Positions 57,230 through 64,000 of a DNA stretch of 64,000 nucleotides are shown here, one piece after another; within the stretch, counting starts at the first letter, position 1, and each line of letters opens with the position of its first letter. The position numbers were made by a program, and so were the translations under genes. The DNA lies in contig NC_080559.1 of the NCBI RefSeq assembly GCF_030253575.1, positions 35,654,501 through 35,718,500 of the forward strand. The letters are read 5' to 3'. This DNA comes from Rhododendron vialii (lineage: Eukaryota; Streptophyta; Magnoliopsida; Ericales; Ericaceae). The notes below the pieces were generated by a model that saw only the letters and a list, made by a program, of their open reading frames with translations, was not told the DNA's origin and did no database searches.

Positions 57230-57747
57230 CAACACATTATACAGATTTAACACTATTGTATCAACTAGCAAATTATATTATCTTCCAAAGGTCCAACTGA
57301 AATGAAGATAAAGATTTGCAAAGCATGTTATTAGCAATTATGATGTCACATTACCATGAGGCTGTGAATTAATTCTACCTCCAAACATTAAATTCCAAAA
57401 CCTTCTAATTTTGTGTAGCATTGCCTAGTTATGAAAGTGGCAAGAAACAATTTCATGCAAAGGTGCTAACAAGTACCAAGTATGTTTATATCACTTCCAC
57501 CAGATCTGTGGCTTATTTCATCTGATGTCTAAAATGTGGACCATTGAATAAACTAGAGACCAAACGAGGTAAGAGGCAGCAATTCGCCTGTCAGACCAAT
57601 CAAAACCAAACCACGACATCATAATGTTATGTCGTTATCGTTATTATAAATTGTAGTAACAATAAGAATGAAATAAAAATTACTCAAATGAAGGTTTTCT
57701 TTTCTTTTTGTTGCATGTTTATGTTTGATTAGTTCTTCATTGTGGAA
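57230..57747. other. Spacer, nothing recognised
   Basis: AT-rich stretch between two retroposed elements, with no gene or repeat boundary seen. Confidence 0.5.
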
Positions 57748-57879
57748 GGAGGGGCCTTGGTGCAATGGTAAAGTCACGTGCTCGAAACAAAGAAAAAGCC
57801 TCATTGTGCACAGGGTAAGGCTGCGTACATCTAACTTTCCCTATACCTTCACTGGCAGGAGCCTCATATAGGGTTGCCC
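57748..57879 (+). mobile_element. Au-type SINE, shortened
   Basis: The sequence begins GGAGGGGCCTTGGTGCAATGG and continues with AGCCTC and GGGTAAGGCTGCGTAC, the landmarks of the widespread plant Au SINE, which is tRNA-derived and moved by LINE machinery. The A box (TGGTGCAATGG) is kept. The B-box region is reduced to GTGCTCGAAAC and the copy is about 132 bases where Au is near 180, so it is internally shortened and old. No target duplication could be fixed. Confidence 0.75.
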
Positions 57880-58612
57880 ATATTCCAGCGGACCTAGGCC
57901 ACAAAAATACTTTCCTTGGCCTGCCTAATTCGAAAATCAAAAGACTTTTACTTATTCCAACACAGGAAACCTTTCTAAGTTTGAGTAATATCTCCATAAC
58001 AGGAAAAATAACAAGGAGAATAACATTCAAAAACTCTAGATTCGCACAGATCTATACACAAGAACTTAAAAATTTATAGTGAAGATATTAACATTCAGTT
58101 GCCACTTTCTCCTTTTGTATTCCTATACCTAGGAGCAATAACTTTTCCCAATGCCTACCCACTAGATTTATGGAAAAACAGAAAGAATTCTACTAAAATC
58201 GAAAGCAATGAGATAAATAACTATAAAACACAGAACAGGAGACAATATATAGATCAAGCACATCCAAACATATTATGTGCAAACTACACACACCTATGTG
58301 GGTAACAAAAAACATTGCAATATGCATGTGCAGAGAAAAAGACCTGTAGAGGACAGAATCATCATCGAGCAATTGCATTTGAGTTGTATTCCAAATCAAA
58401 GACTGTGCTTGAAACCCAAAAAGGCAGGCTTGGTTGGGTTAGGTCTGGAATTTATGAATGCCCTAAAAAGTTTCCAGCCGTTAGATCTTTATACTAGATA
58501 TATATATCAGAGTCATTGAGTCGAAACTAGGTTAACAAATATAACTTACAGCGGTGATATAATCCCCCTTCTCCCTCCTCGGCTTCCCTCCCCTCTCAAG
58601 GCCCTTCAACAA
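57880..58612. other. Spacer, nothing recognised
   Basis: Short open frames on both strands overlap each other and show no family features. No gene is called. Confidence 0.5.
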
Positions 58613-58618
58613 CCCTGT

Positions 58619-58658
<40 letters not shown>
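58619..58658. repeat. (CT)n microsatellite
   Basis: About 19 CT units. No gene start could be tied to it. Confidence 0.85.
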
Positions 58659-58660
<2 letters not shown>

Positions 58661-58912
58661 GATGTGGTGGTGTAAGACCAGGGGGCAGGGGTGGGGAGTA
58701 GTAAATTTTGTTGGGGATTCTAATGGGTTTTGGGAATAGAAAACTCCAGCAAGGGAGTACTTGTCCTTTTACGTGGCTGCCTAGTTTGGTGCAATTTTGT
58801 TCATCCTCTTTAAAAAAGTATGAATACTATCATATCTCTTTTTTATTGATTGAAATGATGTTGATCCCACTTCTGTAATACTTTTTTGGTAAGCATGACA
58901 TCACTTTATGGT

Positions 58913-58946
58913 GGGATTCACTTTTTTTTTGAAAAGCGGGATTCAC
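58913..58946 (-). repeat. Micro-insertion footprint with 9-bp direct repeats
   Basis: GGGATTCAC at 58913-58921 and 58938-58946 flanks 16 bases that read, on the minus strand, GCTTTTCAAAAAAAAA. The layout matches the footprints at 18635, 27923, 28954 and 42883, with a shorter direct repeat. Confidence 0.5.
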
Positions 58947-59559
58947 ATTGTTTCAATCAATAATAAAGAGGGTAATGTCACATTCTCTAAGTGGACAGGT
59001 GAACAAACAAGTGAAATACCATCAATCGAAATTGTTAGGAAACATGACAACAAAACATGAAAGTTCACTGTGAATCTTAGCCATTCATTTATTTTTTCAT
59101 GGACACTTTTATGTTTTTGTTGTCATGAACTGTATCAAGCCTCAATATTAATACGTTAGTTTTCCTAAACCAACTAGACATAATTCTTCAATAGTATGAT
59201 TAGCTTCCGCTCTTGGTTCTTGCTCTATGTTTCTGCTCTTCATTAATACTCTTACAAATTGTAATAGTTTGAAATGTTTCTAAAAGATGTTTTCATGATT
59301 TTGCTCACGCTCACATACATGCATTATGTGACGTAGCAATACAACACTCACCGCTCAAACAATATATGCATAATGTGAAATCACTAGAATATTAATACAA
59401 CTTTCTGGAGATAAAAGTATTTCCAGATTTCTTCAGACTATTCAAGGTAAGCCTCAAATATCTTGTGAGCACTCAGTGATTTTGGATTGTAAATTATACG
59501 CATGTTGATTATGCAAGAGATCTAAATTGGAGAAGGTCGTTATTGATTTATGTTCATTG

Positions 59560-59730
59560 GTGGCCCTATATGCTCGAAGTATACTATAATAGAAGAATTA
59601 ACTGCGCTTTATCTCCTTTCCTTGATAAAAAGGCAGAGTACATGACTGTTACTGAGGTAGCAAGAGCAATTTGCTCAAGGCACTGGTTAATGAGCTTGGT
59701 TTAATGCATAATAAGAGAATGGTTATCTTC
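59560..59730 (+). mobile_element. Ty1/Copia fossil (RNase H region)
   Basis: A short stretch translates to KAEYMTVTEVARAI, which matches the conserved RNase H segment of Copia polyproteins. The copy is a broken fragment with no LTRs recognised next to it and no intact frame. It is old. Its limits are approximate. Confidence 0.5.
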
Positions 59731-59827
59731 ATGTGTTTATCTTTGTGGAAGCTTTCATACCTGGGAGAATGCCTCTGATATGCAGATGGATTTTGTTTCT
59801 TTTGTGTACCCGTTGGATAATTAGTTA

Positions 59828-60000
59828 GACTTGATCCTAATCGATGAGATGGAGGGTTGAACACACGTTTCTTTGTTGACACGTTTGATCATTGCTTGGA
59901 CTTGTCCTAACTGATGAGATGGAGGGTTGAACACAAATTCGTGAACACGTTCCACCATTGCTTGGACTTGATCCTAATTGATGAGATGAAAGGTTCATTC
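59828..60000. repeat. Tandem repeat, three units of about 66-71 bp
   Basis: Units starting GACTTGATCCTAAT, GACTTGTCCTAACT and GACTTGATCCTAATT at 59828, 59899 and 59965 each continue with GATGAGATG and GGTT. The first two also share GAACACA. They lie next to the Copia fossil and may belong to it. Confidence 0.7.
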
Positions 60001-61930
60001 CCCTAAAAGAAAAGAAGTGTAGGTTGGTGACATCAACAAGCTCTCTTTAAGAGAGTTTATGAAATAAAAGAAGTGTAGGTTGTTGTTGTTGATGAAATAA
60101 AAGCATAGATATTGTTTTGAGGTTTCTTCTATTTTACCAGACTATGGGTAGGCTTTTATAAAGGCAGAGTAAAAGACCAATGATGCTAGGCAGCAGGGCG
60201 TATAGATAGAGCAATAGAAGAAGCTTGTGTTACCATTAAGCATGGTAATACTTGCTAGTACAACAAATCATCATCGCGAACCTAGGCATATTGCCGAATC
60301 GCATACATCTTACATTTTATGTGAGTTCATCAAGATATATAACGATGACTGTGAAAATAAGTGATAAAGAACTGGCCCATAGTGCTTTCCCTTTCTCGAA
60401 ACAAGGAGAGGTCAAGCTAAAGTTTGGGAAGATTGTCACAATCATTGAAGGTTAATGTCCAAGAAATCGTTAGCTCGGCAGGGTAACATAGACCTTATCC
60501 ATATAAGTAACGAACCTACAGAAGCTTTGAAATATTACTTGAGTACTCGAACGAAATTCTTTCTTACCACATTCATGCTTTGAATATTATGGCCGTGATT
60601 GGCCATTAAGTGCCACCATCTCCACCCACTACAGGAAGAGAAAAGTACAAAAAATGAGTCTCTTTATTATTCTGTGAGCTTCTACACCAGAAAATAGCAA
60701 GGTGTACTCTTTTTCTCGTAACTCATCGCTTAAATCTCATATAATTTCCAGGCAGAATTATGGTAATACCACTATATTTGTCGAATCCAATTAATGAGCC
60801 ATGAGAGGACTGGAAGGATTAATCATTGTTAATGACCAATGGGTAGTTTATTATGTTCAGGATATGAAGTAATTGCAGACTTTTTCAATATTCCCTTAAA
60901 TGGCTCAGGTGGGATCACGAGGCCGCAACCTTACCCTCATTCTTTATGAAAGTATATCCCAGTTCCTAAATTACCCACTCTAAGTATTTCTTCTACAGAT
61001 TAAGCTTAAGTACGTAATTTCTTTGGTTTGTCTGCCACTATTCATTACCTACTACAGATCTGTTGTATGTGTGTCGTGTCCTTTCCACCGCAGAATGCAG
61101 CCTTTTATGGCGAACCAACTAAATCATGTATCATAGTCTATGGATTTCCTCTACTGTCTCTTACTTGGTTTCGGCATAATCAGTATGGGGCAGTGTTCAA
61201 TAGTAGAACTTCGCGTCAGGCTGGTTTCAGCTCACAATTAAATTTGCTTTCAGCTTATTCAGAGGAGTCTCCTATTAAAATAGCTGCGCTGCTGCTTCTT
61301 TGGATATCATGGGTTCCGCCAAACCTAGGAAGTTTATTATTGAATGACGATGAATCTTCCATGCAAGACCCTGGCTTTGCTGTCTTTCGTGATACTTTCA
61401 GTAATTCCGTTGGTGGTTTTGTCTATAAGAACTAAGACACTTGAGTATATACCGACTGCAGAAAATGTGGGCAGTCCCGCCAGTCCGGCCCTCATGGCTT
61501 ATATATGGTTGGTGAGAAGCTATAGTTTGCTAATTGTTGCCGTTGGAACTGATTCTACAATACCTAACTCTACAGTCTCATGCATTGCAGTTGCAGGTAT
61601 GAAATAGAATATATACATCGAGAGAGAGAAGTACTGAGTTGCAGGGCCAGGAACAACAAAATAGCAATGCAAACAAAATGGAAAGGGGAGAAAGATTTTT
61701 CACTGTTGTCACTAAATATTCCTCTTCTCAACTGTATCCATCTTCTCAAAACTACTCATACTACTACCGAAGAAAAAGGAAAATTTTGAAAAACTTAAAA
61801 GGGTAGGAACCCCAAAACAAAATTGGAAATCTAGATACTACAAAAAAAAAAAAAAAGGATAGGGGGAAGAAAGGCTTGTAGGGAGGGGAGGTATATAAAA
61901 CCCTTTGAAATTAACACGACTCTCTCTATC
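60001..61930. other. Spacer, unrecognised
   Basis: A 135-codon open frame at 61028-61435 starts at a non-ATG codon and shows no family motif, so it is not called. An A-run lies at 61840-61855. Nothing else is supported before the CIA2 stop codon. Confidence 0.45.
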
Positions 61931-63841
61931 TCAACCTCCGTCGCTCATGGGAGAGTTTGGCCTTCTAACAAATCGCCCCTGCAACCATCAAAAATGAAAA
62001 CGAAACAAACGTGAGAAAAACGAACTGAAGACTTTTCAACAACCAAAAGAGAGAAGCTAATTAAGGTGCTCTTAATTTTGTTCCCTTAGCTAAGTAGTAA
62101 AATGGAATCCGAAACTGGGTTTGGATATACATAGCGACAGACCACGGTAGTAGTAAACTAACAAAATGGAAATGGTGAAGAAAAGTGTACGTACGTTACC
62201 TTCATTCGGGGCCGTCGATCAGCGTTGACTTTCCGGACCTGGTATCTAATCTTCTTAGAGAAGAGGCGCGTACGTCGCTTCTCCTTGTAGCGCAACACGC
62301 TAGCCTCTCTCACCCCTCCGTTCTCCGAGAACAAGTCTATCTCACCCAACCTAGCCTGCATGCCCATGAAAAAAAAAAAACCCCACAAATTAAGCAAAGA
62401 GCTAATTATTCAGTATTCCGCAACACAGATTGAAGATGAATTCCCCAATAAAAAAAACTCCCTTATTTTCCTCACCAAGGTCAATCCAAGATTGGCCATA
62501 AATATAGAAGAAGAATCCATAAGCAAGTAAACAAGTTCCTTATAAAATAATGTGACAAGTTACAATAAATCAACATAAGTTGAGTATTAAATAACCCACC
62601 AAAAGGGGAAAGATATTTTGTTAGAAACAACTTTCAGATGATACAGTACAAAAACTCCAATCAAGGGGCGCGTGCAAAAGACGCGCTGTTCAACAACTTA
62701 ATTTGCAACTGCCTACACTACACTAACTAAAATAACAGAATTTGAGCCAAACAGGGGTTTAACTTAAAACTGCCTAGGAATTTGATTTCCTGGCGAGAGA
62801 TGAGAAACATACATGGAGATCACCTCCGGGCTGCTCTTGGCCTGAAAATTCCTCGGAAAACGGGGACCCTCGATCGGACCAAGCCTTTGCAACTACGTCG
62901 TAGTTTAATTTGAGAATCTTCGATTTCGGAATTGTATTCTCCTTCTGTTTGGCAATTGAATTATCATTTTCTTTGGGAATTGAATTCTCTTTGGGCGACT
63001 CAACACCCTTGATGACTTCAATTGGTTTTTCAATCTTCTTTTTCTTCTTTTCTGTTGGAGCTGCTGCTTTGTTGAGTTTAGCAGATATGTCAGTGACATT
63101 GACGGTAGGAAACCTCCACCAATCTCCTCCCTCATCAACATTTCTCAATGCTCTAACACCCCTTTTCATCCCAAACCGGAAATCGAATTTCCCACCAAAT
63201 CCCAGCCCCATTGGAAAACCATAGCAAGTACTACCTATTTGGACGCTACAACTACCACCATTGGACTCATCGACTGGCTCATTTTCCACACTCAAATTCC
63301 CCAAGATACCGTCCAGACCGCCTTCCTCAATTTCCTCGTCGAGTATCGATTCTGCATCAAAATCCTCCAGGAAATCATTTTCTACGGGAACCTGGCACGG
63401 GTTCTCATAACAATTCGCAACTCTTGGCTCGATTCGGAACCCGGGTTTTTCCTGAATCGATTGGTGGAGCAAGAAACCAGAATTGTCGAATACTCGAAAG
63501 GGTAGAAGCAAGTCCGGGGAATCAGCACTGGTCAAGAATGTGTCAAGCACTGTCTTGGTGTTGAACTTGGAATTCTTTGTGAGGTGCTTGGCAGGGAAAA
63601 TTTTGGGGTAGGCTGTGGAAAGGAGGGCTGCAGCCTCATTGTAGGTTTGGTTTGGGCGTTTCCGAGGGGTCCGAGGTTTTCGGGTTGAGATTGCCAGAGG
63701 GGAGTTGCTAGACTCTGAGAGGGTTGTTGAAGATGGAGAAGATGAATGCGTGGTTATGGTGGAAGATGAGGAGGGAGACTTAACTACTATTTCAAGGTCG
63801 AATCCGTATGGCCGACAGCCTCCGGTTAAACAAGAAGACAT
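61931..63841 (-). CDS. CIA2: CIA2/CIL-type CCT-domain transcription factor
   Basis: Three exons on the minus strand, 63841-62813, 62355-62200 and 61978-61931, phase 0 at both introns, give 410 residues (Arabidopsis CIA2 is about 435). CIA2 and its paralogue CIL act in the nucleus and raise expression of chloroplast protein-import and plastid-ribosome genes. Visible parts: an N-terminal [16 protein letters not shown]; a basic patch [12 protein letters not shown] leading into [19 protein letters not shown], a CIA2/CIL hallmark; an acidic middle; a Lys-rich stretch [10 protein letters not shown] at about 270; and a C-terminal CCT motif at about 359-401 ([20 protein letters not shown] to RPRMKGRFVRR) split between exons 2 and 3. 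If intron 1 were retained, the frame would end early without the CCT motif. CIA2 and CIL cannot be separated by eye. Confidence 0.93.
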
Positions 63842-64000
63842 TTTTAGATGTAAATTGAAACAAGATTGAGGTTATTCAATCCAAGAAAAGAAGCTACCGA
63901 AATTTAGGCAACAACTGTGACATCAAAAACAGAATAAAATCTTGGAATTTGATGAAAAAAACCAAATTCAGTTCTTTGGCATCAAAAGTTGGTGATGGAG
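63842..64000. other. 5' flank of the CIA2-type gene
   Basis: Leader or promoter side of the minus-strand gene, cut by the window edge. No motif is called. Confidence 0.4.

Noticed and set aside
61028-61435. 135-codon plus-strand frame
   Set aside because: No ATG start, no recognised motif and no exon context; left uncalled, though transcript data could revive it.
1-64000. CRISPR arrays, operons, rRNA genes or organelle-derived inserts
   Set aside because: None seen. The direct repeats present are microsatellites, tandem duplications or transposon marks, and gene structures are plainly plant nuclear.

Overview
This is nuclear DNA of a flowering plant, almost certainly a eudicot. The evidence is split genes with GT-AG introns, clear plant-only proteins (CLAVATA2, a CIA2-type CCT protein, a chloroplast FMN hydrolase, an FBA-type F-box protein, a GT14/DUF266 glycosyltransferase), AT-rich intergenic DNA and plant repeat families (Stowaway MITEs, an Au-type SINE, an RTE-clade LINE, L1 pieces, a TRIM). 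The sequence does not allow a closer placement.

Layout, left to right. 0.7-9.4 kb: a BRR2 (U5 snRNP helicase) locus that keeps its introns but carries about six reading-frame lesions, so it is called a decaying duplicate. 9.4-19.3 kb: gene-poor repeat land with an RTE LINE piece, a TRIM with target-site duplication, a Stowaway MITE and several foldback elements. 19.8-20.9 kb: a DUF4408/DUF761 membrane protein. 22.2-24.4 kb: an intronless CLAVATA2 orthologue. 25.5-29.7 kb: a seven-exon chloroplast FMN hydrolase of the HAD family. 30.4-31.5 kb: an F-box protein. 32.2-32.6 kb: a candidate gene for a very small secreted peptide with two Cys-Cys pairs, with its own TATA box and poly(A) signal. 34.0-41.0 kb (minus): a ten-exon GT14 glycosyltransferase. 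43.8-50.4 kb (minus): a six-exon PHD-finger protein with an RTE LINE in its last intron. 50.4-61.9 kb: stacked transposons (two GC-rich hAT-type MITEs with perfect 8-bp target duplications, an old L1 split by one of them and by a 2.3-kb Mutator-like element that itself carries long inverted repeats, an Au-type SINE, a truncated L1 tail, a Copia fossil). 61.9-63.8 kb (minus): a three-exon CIA2/CIL-type CCT transcription factor.

The genes do not form a pathway; this is an ordinary plant chromosome arm with unrelated neighbours. Exon structures were assembled by hand from splice sites, reading phase and recalled family sequence, and every listed exon chain keeps frame.

The least expected signal is a recurring micro-footprint: at least six places where 11-24 bases ending in a short A-run (or starting with a T-run) sit between perfect 9-17-bp direct repeats. 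Several share the same few bases before the A-run. They look like retrotransposition events truncated almost to nothing.
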